Translations under genes and position numbers: made by a program
Shown here: positions 36,104-44,519 of the stretch, piece after piece
Layout of the letters: each line of letters starts with the position of its first letter
Position numbering within the stretch: the stretch's first letter is position 1
Origin: JABCYV01 sp035512155
GTDB taxonomy: Bacteria > Acidobacteriota > Terriglobia > Terriglobales > Acidobacteriaceae
NCBI GenBank assembly: GCA_035512155.1
Contig: DATKEN010000112.1
Coordinates: 1 to 64,000, forward strand
Direction of reading: 5' to 3'
Length of the DNA: 64,000 nt
The notes under the pieces: model-generated
Told to the model about the DNA's origin: nothing
What the model saw: only the letters and a program-made list of their open reading frames with translations
Database searches by the model: none

Positions 36104-37510
36104 TTACTGCAGAGCGGCGCTCCGCGGCAGGTCTTGGCGCGCACCGATGTTGTAGCGCTTGAGCTTGCGATAAAGAGTGGCACGGCTGATCCCCAGCATC
36201 TTGCCAGCAAGAGCTTTGTCTCCCTTCACTTGTTCGAATACGCGTTGAATGGTCGCTCGTTCGATATCCTCCAGGTCCGTGGTGGAAAGCCCCGACGAGG
36301 TGGATTCCCCGCTCAAATCCTGGTTGGACGAGGCTGAGACGATGGCTGGCGGCAGATCGCCGATATCGATTATCCGGCGGTCTCCCAAAGCAACCGCGCG
36401 CTCAATACAGTTTTCGAGCTCACGCACGTTGCCCGGCCAGTCATACTGCAGCAGAGACTTCATCGCTGCGGTTGTGACTTGCATTGAGTCTCCCTTGGCG
36501 TGACGCTCCAGGAACCAGTGCACCAGCATGGGAATGTCAGAGCGGCGCTCACGGAGCGAGGGCAGGTGCACCGGGACAACGTTGAGGCGGAAGTACAAGT
36601 CCTTCCGAAAAGTACCATTTCTATATTCCGCCTCAAGATCGCGGTTGGTGGCGGCAATCACCCGGACATCGACTTTTATTTTTTGATTGCTGCCCACGGG
36701 GCGAACTTCCTTCTCCTGCAAGACCCGAAGCAGTTTGGCTTGCATCTCCGGCGGCAGCTCACCAATTTCGTCAAGAAAAATCGTGCCAGCGTTGGCCGAT
36801 TGAAATAACCCCACCTTGGCTTTCAGTGCTCCGGTAAAGGCACCCTTCTCGTAGCCGAAAAGCTCACTCTCGATCAATGTGGGGACAAGCGAGCCGCAAT
36901 CCACGGCAACAAACGGACGATTGGCGAGCGACCCACGAAAATGGATGGCGCGCGCCACCAGTTCTTTTCCGGTTCCGCTCTCGCCCGTGATCAGCACCGG
37001 AGTGCGGGTATCTTTCAGCCGCGAGATCATGCGCAGCACATCCTGGATTTTTACCGAGGCACCCACAATTCCATGCAGATCGGCGTCGGTATCTACGCGC
37101 TCCCGCAGGAACTGGTTCTCCTCCACCAGGCGAATCTTCTCCGCCATCCGTCGCAGGAACAGACGCAGCTCTTCCAGCGGCGAAAAAGGCTTGCTGATGT
37201 AGTCATAGGCGCCCAGCTTCATGGCCTGTACCGCGGTTTCCACCGATCCGTGACCGGTCATCACGGCAATCTCAGCGCGCGGGAGCATTTTTTTCACTCT
37301 CTCCAAAAACTCAAGTCCGGACATGTTAGGCATGACCATATCGGTGAGAATAATGTGCGCGGGCTGCTCCTCCAGCAAGGCAAGAGCGGATTCGCCGCTC
37401 CCCGCTTCCATGCAGACAAATCCGAGGGCCTCACCCACGGTCATGCAGAGTTTGCGGATGCTCTGCTCGTCGTCAACGATCAAAAGGCGGATGCGCAGGT
37501 CATCGCTCAC
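36104..37510 (-). CDS. NtrC-family sigma-54-dependent response regulator
   Basis: This 468-residue protein has a receiver domain (LLIVDDEQSIRKL; phosphorylated Asp in HIILTDMVMPNMSG), a sigma-54 AAA+ domain with Walker A GESGTGKELVARAIHF, the sigma-54 contact GAFTGA and Walker B GTIFLDEIGEL, and a Fis-type HTH at the end (LAGKMLGISRATLYRKLKRY). All motifs for an active activator are present. GTG 37510 is chosen because it overlaps the upstream receiver gene's stop by four bases (GTGA) and begins exactly before the receiver. The partner kinase is two genes upstream. Confidence 0.95.
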   Translation of the reverse strand: MSDDLRIRLLIVDDEQSIRKLCMTVGEALGFVCMEAGSGESALALLEEQPAHIILTDMVMPNMSGLEFLERVKKMLPRAEIAVMTGHGSVETAVQAMKLGAYDYISKPFSPLEELRLFLRRMAEKIRLVEENQFLRERVDTDADLHGIVGASVKIQDVLRMISRLKDTRTPVLITGESGTGKELVARAIHFRGSLANRPFVAVDCGSLVPTLIESELFGYEKGAFTGALKAKVGLFQSANAGTIFLDEIGELPPEMQAKLLRVLQEKEVRPVGSNQKIKVDVRVIAATNRDLEAEYRNGTFRKDLYFRLNVVPVHLPSLRERRSDIPMLVHWFLERHAKGDSMQVTTAAMKSLLQYDWPGNVRELENCIERAVALGDRRIIDIGDLPPAIVSASSNQDLSGESTSSGLSTTDLEDIERATIQRVFEQVKGDKALAGKMLGISRATLYRKLKRYNIGARQDLPRSAALQ

Positions 37511-37911
37511 AGTGCTTTCCCCATGGTTTTTTGCACCACTGAAATGAATTGCTGGACGCGAAATGGTTTCTCCACACACGGCACGCCGGTATCGCGCAGG
37601 GTGGCTACGGTCTCTTCGTTGGCAATATCCCCAGTGATGAAGATAATGCGGGACGCCAGTTCAGGACGGTTCCGAACGACCCAGGCGTGGACGTCAGCGC
37701 CATTCACGCCCCCCGGAGTGCGCATATCGGAAACCACGCCAAGGAATTCTCCGCCCTCGAGCAGGCGCAGGCCTTCGGCTCCGGACTCAGTGCAGACGAC
37801 GGCGTAGCCGTTGCGCTCCAGGGTGGCACGAACATAAGCCATGACGGCGGGCTCGTCCTCAATCAGCAACACTGGCAAGGTGACGGGTTTGGTAGCAGAG
37901 AGTGTCATCAC
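37507..37911 (-). CDS. single-domain response regulator
   Basis: This is a 134-residue stand-alone receiver: VLLIEDEPAVMAYVRATLER with acidic pair ED, the phosphorylation site GVVSDMRTPGGVNGADV, the switch Thr in IIFITGD and the Lys in CVEKPFRVQQF. No output domain is present. It lies between the histidine kinase and the NtrC-type regulator, overlapping both by four bases, so it may shuttle or sink phosphate between them. Confidence 0.92.
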   Translation of the reverse strand: MMTLSATKPVTLPVLLIEDEPAVMAYVRATLERNGYAVVCTESGAEGLRLLEGGEFLGVVSDMRTPGGVNGADVHAWVVRNRPELASRIIFITGDIANEETVATLRDTGVPCVEKPFRVQQFISVVQKTMGKAL

Positions 37912-40325
37912 TGTACGACTCCAGCAGCGGCCCCGACCGAGGCCGTTTCTAACGTCGCAGGAAGGCGGACGATGAACGTGGCGCCCTCTGCGTCCGTATT
38001 GTTATGGCAAAGAATTTCTCCTCCGTGCTCGTGCACAATCCCATAGCAGATGCTCAAGCCCAGACCCGTCCCTTTTCCCACCTCCTTGGTGGTAAAGAAC
38101 GGATCGAAGATGCGCTCGGCGTGGGAGATGCCGTGGCCGTTGTCACGAAAAGAGACCTCGACAAAACTTCCGATACCGGCGGTCATGATCTCAATACGCG
38201 CGGGACGGGCAGTTTCTCGCACCGCATCGTAAGCGTTATTAAGAATGTTGAGAAACACCTGCTGCAACTGGTGGGAGTCGCCGACCACGTGCGGCAGTTC
38301 ATGATCAAGTTGCTCGATTATTTCCACGCCGTGGCTCTGGAAGTCATATGCCCGCAATTGCAGGGTGCGGCGCAGGATCGTGTTCAATTGCACGGGCCTG
38401 CGCTGCGGCGGCATTTGTCGAGCGAAGCTGAGCAAGTTCTGCACAATCTGCTTTGTGCGTTGCGCTTCCTGCAGAATGACCCGCATGTCCTTGCGCGCGC
38501 TCTCAGGCAACTCTGGGTTTTCCATGAGCAGGTCGGCGAATCCGAGAATGGCGGTGAGGGGGTTGTTGACTTCATGGGCAACTCCGGAAACTAGTTGGCC
38601 AACCGCCGCCATTTTTTCGGCGTGCATCAGCTTGGACTGCAGCGTAGCGGCATCGGTGACGTCGGTCATGACTACGACCAGACTGGTTACACCACCCTGC
38701 TCATCGCGCATGGGACTCAAATTGACGGAAAACTGACCGACGCGGCCATCGCCCCGCAAGATCTGGAGATCGAGATTGTCTACCTGACGCCCGGCCACCG
38801 TGGCGCTCATGGCGTCGGTCAAGACTGAGCGGCGGGCAGGTGTAACCAGATCCTCCATGGGGCGCCCCACCAACTGCCTCTGCTCGTAGCCCATGTCGGA
38901 CCAGCGGCGGTTCGCGTAACTGATCAGACCGGCGGTGTCCGCGACCAGGATCAGGCTTTGCGTGTTGTTCAGAATCTTTCCGGAGAAGTCGCGCTCCCGC
39001 TGCAATTCCGCCTGGAACGTCTTAAGACCGCTTACATCGAGTATGAGACCGCGGTACTGCACAATCCGATCCTGGGTGTCACGCACCGCGAAAGCGTTGA
39101 TCAGCACGTAGACCGGAGACCCGTCGCGGCGGCGTAGAGTCTCCTCGCGATTGCGTACGACGCCATGGTGTTGCATCTGTTCTGTGAGTTCGTGGTACCG
39201 CCCGGGTGAGAAATACACCTGGGTACGAATGTCGGTTTGCAACAGCTCTCCACGGGCGCTGTAGCCGAGCATACGTACCAAAGCGTCGTTGACTTCGACG
39301 AAACGCCCCTCGGGAGTGGAGAAAAACAATCCCTCCTGGATGTTGTCGAACAATTCTCGGTAGCGGCGCTCCGCCTCGCGCCGGTCGGTGACGTCTTTGA
39401 GGACGTGGATCGTCTGCAGACCCTCGCTGCTGGCGCTATGTACGCGGGAAGTCGATACCAGGTAGGTCCGGTCCAGGACGGGATGAACGTATTCGTCGGC
39501 GGCGGTGTTGGTCGGACCGCAAAACGGACACGATCGAAATGGTGCTTCGGTTCCCATGGCCAACAAGGCGCACATGTTAACGCCGATAAGATCCTGCGGC
39601 TCCGCTCCGATGAACTCCGCCAGGGACCGGTTAACCCGCAAGATATTGTCAGCGTGATCGTGCGCGACGATGAAATCCGTGATGGCATCGAAGATCTCGA
39701 TCCAGTGCCGATTCGCCTGATCCATCCGGGTAAACAACCGCGCATTCTCCAGGGCAACCGAGGCCAAGCGGCTCGCTTCCAACAAACTACCCAATTGACC
39801 ACCCAGAATCGTGGCCTTGGCAGCTAGGTCGTCGCTGAAGAAATCTGGGTCGGAGCTGTGTAGAAATGCGGCCGCTCCAATCACTTCTTGGGCGGCTACC
39901 AAGGGCGCAATCATTAGGGACTTGGCCCGAAACTCGGCAGCCAGAGGATAGCTGGCGGGGTCCAAGCGGTTGACATAAACCGTGGTACGTTGACGAACCG
40001 CTTCCGTCATAACGGCGTTCTGGCTGGTTCTCAGCCGAGTCCCGCGAAAGCGATCTGCCATCAAGCCGTCTGCTTCCGCAGCCACCAGTTCTTCGCGATC
40101 GGAAGAGAATTGCCACAAGTACGCCCCATCCACCTGAAAGAACTCACGGGTAGTTTGGCAGAACAGCCGGATTAGAGCGGTGGCTTGAATCCCTTGGGAA
40201 GCTGCGGTGGAAAATCGTAGAAGCAGCCTTTGAAAAGTCTCGTCCGATCGCGGATCCGGCCCTTCCAGTACGGTCGTTTCTCCTGATTCCATGTGCAGAT
40301 GCTTGGCACCGCAATTTTCGACCAC
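37908..40325 (-). CDS. GAF-PAS sensor histidine kinase
   Basis: This 805-residue kinase has no evident membrane helix and is probably cytoplasmic. It carries an N-terminal GAF domain (about 30-195), PAS domains (about 210-330 with GTEAPFRSCPFCGP inside; 335-450; 455-575), a HisKA dimerisation domain with the phosphorylated His in SGVAHEVNNPLTAILGF, and an ATPase domain with NILNNAYDAV, DNGHGI and GKGTGLGLSICYGIV. A CxxC in the first PAS loop (SCPFCG) could bind a ligand or metal. GTG 40325 is used; ATG 40292 (MESGETTV) is an equally possible start. It is first in the operon with the two response regulators. Confidence 0.93.
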   Translation of the reverse strand: MVENCGAKHLHMESGETTVLEGPDPRSDETFQRLLLRFSTAASQGIQATALIRLFCQTTREFFQVDGAYLWQFSSDREELVAAEADGLMADRFRGTRLRTSQNAVMTEAVRQRTTVYVNRLDPASYPLAAEFRAKSLMIAPLVAAQEVIGAAAFLHSSDPDFFSDDLAAKATILGGQLGSLLEASRLASVALENARLFTRMDQANRHWIEIFDAITDFIVAHDHADNILRVNRSLAEFIGAEPQDLIGVNMCALLAMGTEAPFRSCPFCGPTNTAADEYVHPVLDRTYLVSTSRVHSASSEGLQTIHVLKDVTDRREAERRYRELFDNIQEGLFFSTPEGRFVEVNDALVRMLGYSARGELLQTDIRTQVYFSPGRYHELTEQMQHHGVVRNREETLRRRDGSPVYVLINAFAVRDTQDRIVQYRGLILDVSGLKTFQAELQRERDFSGKILNNTQSLILVADTAGLISYANRRWSDMGYEQRQLVGRPMEDLVTPARRSVLTDAMSATVAGRQVDNLDLQILRGDGRVGQFSVNLSPMRDEQGGVTSLVVVMTDVTDAATLQSKLMHAEKMAAVGQLVSGVAHEVNNPLTAILGFADLLMENPELPESARKDMRVILQEAQRTKQIVQNLLSFARQMPPQRRPVQLNTILRRTLQLRAYDFQSHGVEIIEQLDHELPHVVGDSHQLQQVFLNILNNAYDAVRETARPARIEIMTAGIGSFVEVSFRDNGHGISHAERIFDPFFTTKEVGKGTGLGLSICYGIVHEHGGEILCHNNTDAEGATFIVRLPATLETASVGAAAGVVQ

Positions 40326-40360
40326 AAGTAATTGAATATACAGGAAAACTAGCCTCGAAT

Positions 40361-40371
40361 CTCAATTTGAG
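40361..40371. promoter_or_regulatory. palindrome CTCAATTTGAG, possible activator site
   Basis: A perfect 11-base inverted repeat lies 202 bases before the -12 GC of the sigma-54 promoter at 40573. It shares the CTCA/TGAG arms with the site at 40430-40442. Confidence 0.45.
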
Positions 40372-40429
40372 TCAAGGGAAAAGGGCGCAGGTGCCGAGAT
40401 ATGCAAATCCCACAGATCAGCACCTTCCG

Positions 40430-40442
40430 TCTCAAAATGAGA
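40430..40442. promoter_or_regulatory. palindrome TCTCAAAATGAGA, possible activator site
   Basis: A perfect 5-base arm inverted repeat (TCTCA, AAA, TGAGA) lies about 130 bases upstream of the -24/-12 promoter, a normal distance for NtrC-type enhancer sites. A further half site TGAGAC lies at 40457-40462. Confidence 0.5.
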
Positions 40443-40572
40443 GCAAGGCCCCCAACTGAGACGCGTCTTGCCCTGGTCAAGCCCCAGGGCGACCACTGGT
40501 GATGCCATGTAAGTCATTCTTCAACATATACCTACCACCAATATCTCGACTCGTCCCCAATTCCATGAACGC

Positions 40573-40588
40573 TGGCATGGCTGTTGCA
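40573..40588 (+). promoter_or_regulatory. sigma-54 promoter of the chemosensory operon
   Basis: TGGCATGGCTGTTGCA has the GG (40574-40575) and GC (40586-40587) separated by ten bases, a full TTGC at -12 and TGGCA at -24. Transcription would start near 40599, just before the ribosome site AAGGAGGAG (40607-40615). The adjacent divergent operon encodes an NtrC-type activator. Confidence 0.7.
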
Positions 40589-40617
40589 TTTAGTCCATAT
40601 GACACCAAGGAGGAGCT

Positions 40618-40998
40618 GTGTCTTTTGCAACCGCAAGGCACATCTTGGCTGGCGTGTTTTTCGCTCTGCCAAGCGTGATGGGGGTGGCTATAGCACTCCC
40701 TCCGTTGGAAATGCTGACTCAAGAGATCCCGCTCCCAGACAAAGATCAACTGACGAGGAAGGTTAAGAACAAAGTATCTCCGGTGTACCCGGAGATTGCG
40801 CGCCGCATGAACATCACCGGCACGGTCAAGGTGATGGTGATAGTAGCTCCAAACGGCACCTTGAAGAGTTCGAAAGCAGTAGGGGGTCATCCCGTGTTGG
40901 TAAATGCGGCTATGGATGCGATCAAGAAGTGGAAATTCGAATCGGCGACCGAGGAGAGCTCCGGGATCGTCGAATTCAAATTCCAGCCTGAGAACTAA
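40618..40998 (+). CDS. secreted TonB C-terminal domain protein
   Basis: The 126-residue protein begins with a hydrophobic segment that reads as a signal peptide or anchor (HILAGVFFALPSVMGVAIAL) and then consists of a TonB C-terminal fold: SPVYPEIARRMNITGTVKVM, VIVAPNGTLKSSKAVGGHPV and DAIKKWKFESATEESSGIVE. It lacks the long Pro-rich spacer of energy-transducing TonB. The start is GTG 40618, behind AAGGAGGAG; spacing is short. It is the first gene after the sigma-54 promoter, 76 bases before the MCP. A structural or sensing role in the periplasm seems more likely than transport. Confidence 0.85.
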   Translation: MSFATARHILAGVFFALPSVMGVAIALPPLEMLTQEIPLPDKDQLTRKVKNKVSPVYPEIARRMNITGTVKVMVIVAPNGTLKSSKAVGGHPVLVNAAMDAIKKWKFESATEESSGIVEFKFQPEN

Positions 40999-41074
40999 CG
41001 GAGCAGGATCCGAGAGGGTGGCAACGAAGACCATGCGGGACGGCAGACTGAAAGTTCGTAGCGGAGGAGCAGCA

Positions 41075-43066
41075 ATGAAGATTGGCAAGAAACTCTATGT
41101 AAATTTCGGGGCCGTGCTGGCGATGGTTTTGGTGCTTTTCCTGGTGAACCTCATTGCTGTACGGCGTGAGCACAGCGCCAAGGCCGCGGCCTCCCAGGCG
41201 TTGGGACTGGCGGACGCTACCGACGCAGTCAAGTTTCAGATGATGCAGAACCGCCTCTATCTCAGCAATTACTTGCTCAGCGGCGACAGCCGGGAAGTAG
41301 AGCGCATGAACGATGGGTTGCGCATGTTGACCGACAAGCTGCAGAGCACGGAGAATCTGGCTGAATCGGAACAGCAGCGAACAGCTCTGGAGAAGGTAAA
41401 GCAGACTGAACAGAACTGGGGCCGGGAATTCGCCGCACCACTGGTGGAAAAGCGAAAGGAAGTAGACAGCGGAAACGCAACGGTGGCGGAACTGCAAATT
41501 TTTTATCTGCAAAAGGACGCTGGTTCTTGGGTGAAAACCTCGACCGAGTACCTGGATGCGGCCGATCAGGAAAACAAAAAACTTCTCGAGGAACGGCGTA
41601 AGTCAGACGAAACCGCGGCTACCGCGACCATCGTGATGGCGTCCCTTAGCACCATGGTGGCTTTGATCCTGGGTGTAGTCATCGCCTTCACCACGGCCAA
41701 GTCCATCACCGAGCCCCTGAACAACTTGATGAAGGTTGCTCAACAGATTGGGAGCGAAGGGGATCTGGATCACGAGATTGATATCAAACGCAACGATGAG
41801 ATTGGCGAGCTAGCTCGCACATTTGCCAAGATGGTGACCTATCTCAAGGAGATGGCGTCGGTTTCTGAAGCGATCGCGGGAGGGAACCTGGGAGTGAAAG
41901 TCCAACCCCGATCGAAGAAAGACACACTGGGCAATGCCTTCATCCGCATGATCGACGGCCTCAGAAATCTGGTCTTGAATGTGCGCGATGCGGCCTCCCA
42001 AGTGGCCAGTTCTTCCACGCAGGTAGCCGGGGCTTCGGACGAATCCGCGAAGATCAGCTTGCAGACCGCTTCGGCGATCGACGAAGTCACCAGCACCATG
42101 CACGAGATGAGCGTCAACGTGCAGAACATGGTAAAGAGCACGCAGACTCAGGCCTCGAGCGTCAGCGAAACTTCGGCGTCGATTGACCAGATGGTGGCCT
42201 CCATCCAGCGAGTAGCGGACACGGCCAAGGTCCTGCTGGACATCTCTAACCGCTCCCGGGAGGAAGTGCATAGTGGCATCACCACAATGGACAAAGCTAC
42301 GGACGGGTTGAACCGGATCAATACTACGATTCGTTCCTCGGGCGAAATCATCGGAATTCTGGGTCAACGAGCCGACGACATCGGAAAAATTATCGAGGTC
42401 ATCGACGACTTAGCCGAGCAGACCAACCTGTTAGCCCTGAATGCCGCGATTGAAGCGGCACGCGCTGGAGAGCATGGTCTGGGCTTCGCCGTGGTCGCCG
42501 ACGAAGTCAGAAAATTGGCGGAGAAATCGGCGCAGTCCACCAAGGAAATCTCCGAGCTCATCCAGAGTATCCAGAAAGAAGCCCGCAAAGCGGTGGAGAA
42601 CATGGAACGGAGCACCGGCATCGTGAACGATGGGCTGGGGCTAGGCCAAGAGTTGAACGGCGCTCTGCGCAAGATTTCGAATGTGGTCACGGAGGTCTAC
42701 AAGTTCGCCCAAGAGATCGGCGCGGCCACCAACGAGCAGTCGCATGGATCTTCGCAGATCGCGCGAGCCACCACACGGCTGAATGAGATTACCCACGAAA
42801 TCAATTCCGCGGTAGAAGAACAGGCGTCGGGCGCGCAGGCTGTGGTCAAAGCCATGGAACGGATGCGCGAACTGGTGCAGCAAACTACGTCAGGCTCGAC
42901 CGAGCTCGCCGCTTCAGCGGAACAGATGTCAAAGATGTCACGCGAGCTGCTGGACTCCATGGATCGGTTCGCGCTGGAGCAAATCGAAAGGGCGACCTCG
43001 CACTATGAGGAAAGAGCCGGGGTCAGAGGCAGCGTTCGCCACGCAGCGGCCGGTGCCCGTAGCTGA
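41075..43066 (+). CDS. methyl-accepting chemotaxis protein
   Basis: This 663-residue receptor has TM1 (about 9-29), a periplasmic four-helix-bundle-like sensor region (30-180), TM2 (182-206), a HAMP domain (ITEPLNNLMKVAQQIG onward) and the cytoplasmic signalling rod with the hairpin IIEVIDDLAEQTNLLALNAA and GEHGLGFAVVADEVRKLAEK. There is no NWETF-like C-terminal tail for tethering CheR. ATG 41075 is preferred because GGAGGAG lies at 41063-41069; the longer open frame upstream overlaps the TonB-C gene out of frame. It is followed by cheW after 14 bases. Confidence 0.95.
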   Translation: MKIGKKLYVNFGAVLAMVLVLFLVNLIAVRREHSAKAAASQALGLADATDAVKFQMMQNRLYLSNYLLSGDSREVERMNDGLRMLTDKLQSTENLAESEQQRTALEKVKQTEQNWGREFAAPLVEKRKEVDSGNATVAELQIFYLQKDAGSWVKTSTEYLDAADQENKKLLEERRKSDETAATATIVMASLSTMVALILGVVIAFTTAKSITEPLNNLMKVAQQIGSEGDLDHEIDIKRNDEIGELARTFAKMVTYLKEMASVSEAIAGGNLGVKVQPRSKKDTLGNAFIRMIDGLRNLVLNVRDAASQVASSSTQVAGASDESAKISLQTASAIDEVTSTMHEMSVNVQNMVKSTQTQASSVSETSASIDQMVASIQRVADTAKVLLDISNRSREEVHSGITTMDKATDGLNRINTTIRSSGEIIGILGQRADDIGKIIEVIDDLAEQTNLLALNAAIEAARAGEHGLGFAVVADEVRKLAEKSAQSTKEISELIQSIQKEARKAVENMERSTGIVNDGLGLGQELNGALRKISNVVTEVYKFAQEIGAATNEQSHGSSQIARATTRLNEITHEINSAVEEQASGAQAVVKAMERMRELVQQTTSGSTELAASAEQMSKMSRELLDSMDRFALEQIERATSHYEERAGVRGSVRHAAAGARS

Positions 43067-43080
43067 AATCGGGGATCTTC

Positions 43081-43593
43081 ATGAATCGCGAATTGCATAT
43101 CGTCGGTTTCCAGGTGGGACGTGAAACTTATGGCGTGCCCATTACTGCGTTGCACGAGATCGTGCGGGTACCCGAGATCACAGCGGTGCCGGATGCGCCA
43201 GACTACATGGAAGGGGTTATCAATCTGCGGGGCAAGATTGTCTCGGTTATCGATTTGCGCAAACGATTTGGCGAAAAGAATGTCCAGTCCACCCGGCGTA
43301 ATCGGATTCTGGTGGTGGAACACAACGGGCGGCTATCCGGTCTGATCGTGGATTCCGCCTCTGAGGTGCTCAAGATTCCCGCCGCTGATGTCGACTCTTC
43401 CCCCACGGTGTTTCAAGAGAGCGGGCTGAATTGCGTGACCGGACTGGGCAAGTTTCGTGGACGCCTGATCGTGTTGCTGGATCCGGCCAAATTACTGGAC
43501 TACAGCGAAGGACTGCGAAAGGGCGAGGCGGCTTCAAGTGGTGAACGGCAAAAGCCGGCCGCAGAAGCCCGGGGCGCGGCCGCGACGAAATAG
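43081..43593 (+). CDS. cheW: chemotaxis adaptor protein CheW
   Basis: CheW couples the receptor to the kinase CheA. The 170-residue protein has the SH3-like double barrel: LHIVGFQVGRETYGVPITAL, PDYMEGVINLRGKIVSVIDL and LIVDSASEVLKIPAADV. The last 30 residues are a polar Ala-rich tail beyond the domain. The gene lies between the MCP and cheR in the same operon. Confidence 0.95.
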   Translation: MNRELHIVGFQVGRETYGVPITALHEIVRVPEITAVPDAPDYMEGVINLRGKIVSVIDLRKRFGEKNVQSTRRNRILVVEHNGRLSGLIVDSASEVLKIPAADVDSSPTVFQESGLNCVTGLGKFRGRLIVLLDPAKLLDYSEGLRKGEAASSGERQKPAAEARGAAATK

Positions 43594-43595
43594 GA

Positions 43596-44519
43596 GTGGA
43601 CGAAAGACGACTCATGGGACTATCAAGCGCGCCGGCACAGCTTACCGCACCTGAACTGAAGCTGTTGCAGGCACTCGTCTATCAGGAGTGCGGTATGCAC
43701 TTCGACGAGCGCCGGGCGCACTTCTTGCAGGACCGCCTGCAGCGGCGTCTGAAGGAATGCCAGTTGGATTCGTTCTATAGCTATTACCGCTTGCTGGTCA
43801 GCGACAAAGGCAAGAACGAAATGAGCCTGCTGGTAGAGAATCTGACGGTCAACGAAACTAGTTTCTTTCGCAATAAGTCACAAATGGAACTGTTCCACAA
43901 GCATCTGCTCGACGAGCTGGTTCGGCGCAAGCAAGCGCAGCGCGACTTTTCTCTACGCATCTGGAGCGCCGGTTGCTCCACCGGCCAAGAACCGTATACC
44001 TTGGCCATGCTAATTGCGGATGCACTGGCCTACCACCTTCTGCGCAATCCGCTTCCCACTGAGATGCCCTCCCCCAAGCCCTTGATTCCTCCACCTTGGA
44101 AAGTCGAAATCCTGGCCAGCGACATCAGCTATTCGGTATTGCGGGCGGGTCAGGAAGGTACCTATACCGATTCCCAGATGGAGTCGGTGGACTACAGCTA
44201 TCGCCTGCGTTATTTCGACAAGGTGGGTGAGCGGTACGCGGTAAAAAAAGCGCTGAAAGAAATTGTCCATTTCGACTTTCATAATCTGAAGACCGAGTAC
44301 CTGCCCCAGCGCTACGATGTGATTTTTTGCCGCAACGTCATGATGTATTTCGATGAGGCTGAGCAGAGGCGGCTGGTTGAGAAATTCGCGCGCTGCCTCA
44401 ATCCGGAAGGCTACCTTTTCGTGGGACACGCCGAAAGCCTGTTGGGATTGACTGACAAGTTCTCCATGGTCCATCGAAACAGCGGAACCGCTTATCAGAA
44501 GATTGAGGTGACAGCGTGA
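43596..44519 (+). CDS. cheR: chemotaxis protein methyltransferase CheR
   Basis: This 307-residue CheR has the N-terminal helical domain (LTAPELKLLQALVYQECGMH) and the SAM-binding domain (LRIWSAGCSTGQEPYTLAML; VEILASDISYSVLRAGQEG). The active-site motif IFCRNVMMYFDEAEQRRLVE is intact, unlike the divergent CheR-like protein at 32800-33678. It should methylate the MCP in this operon. The start is GTG 43596 or ATG 43614 (MGLSS); neither has a perfect ribosome site. Its stop overlaps the cheA start by four bases. Confidence 0.95.
   Translation: MDERRLMGLSSAPAQLTAPELKLLQALVYQECGMHFDERRAHFLQDRLQRRLKECQLDSFYSYYRLLVSDKGKNEMSLLVENLTVNETSFFRNKSQMELFHKHLLDELVRRKQAQRDFSLRIWSAGCSTGQEPYTLAMLIADALAYHLLRNPLPTEMPSPKPLIPPPWKVEILASDISYSVLRAGQEGTYTDSQMESVDYSYRLRYFDKVGERYAVKKALKEIVHFDFHNLKTEYLPQRYDVIFCRNVMMYFDEAEQRRLVEKFARCLNPEGYLFVGHAESLLGLTDKFSMVHRNSGTAYQKIEVTA

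Noticed and set aside
40904..41074. 57-residue N-terminal extension of the MCP
   Set aside because: It overlaps the TonB-C gene out of frame, is Arg/Ser-rich, and a good ribosome site precedes ATG 41075.
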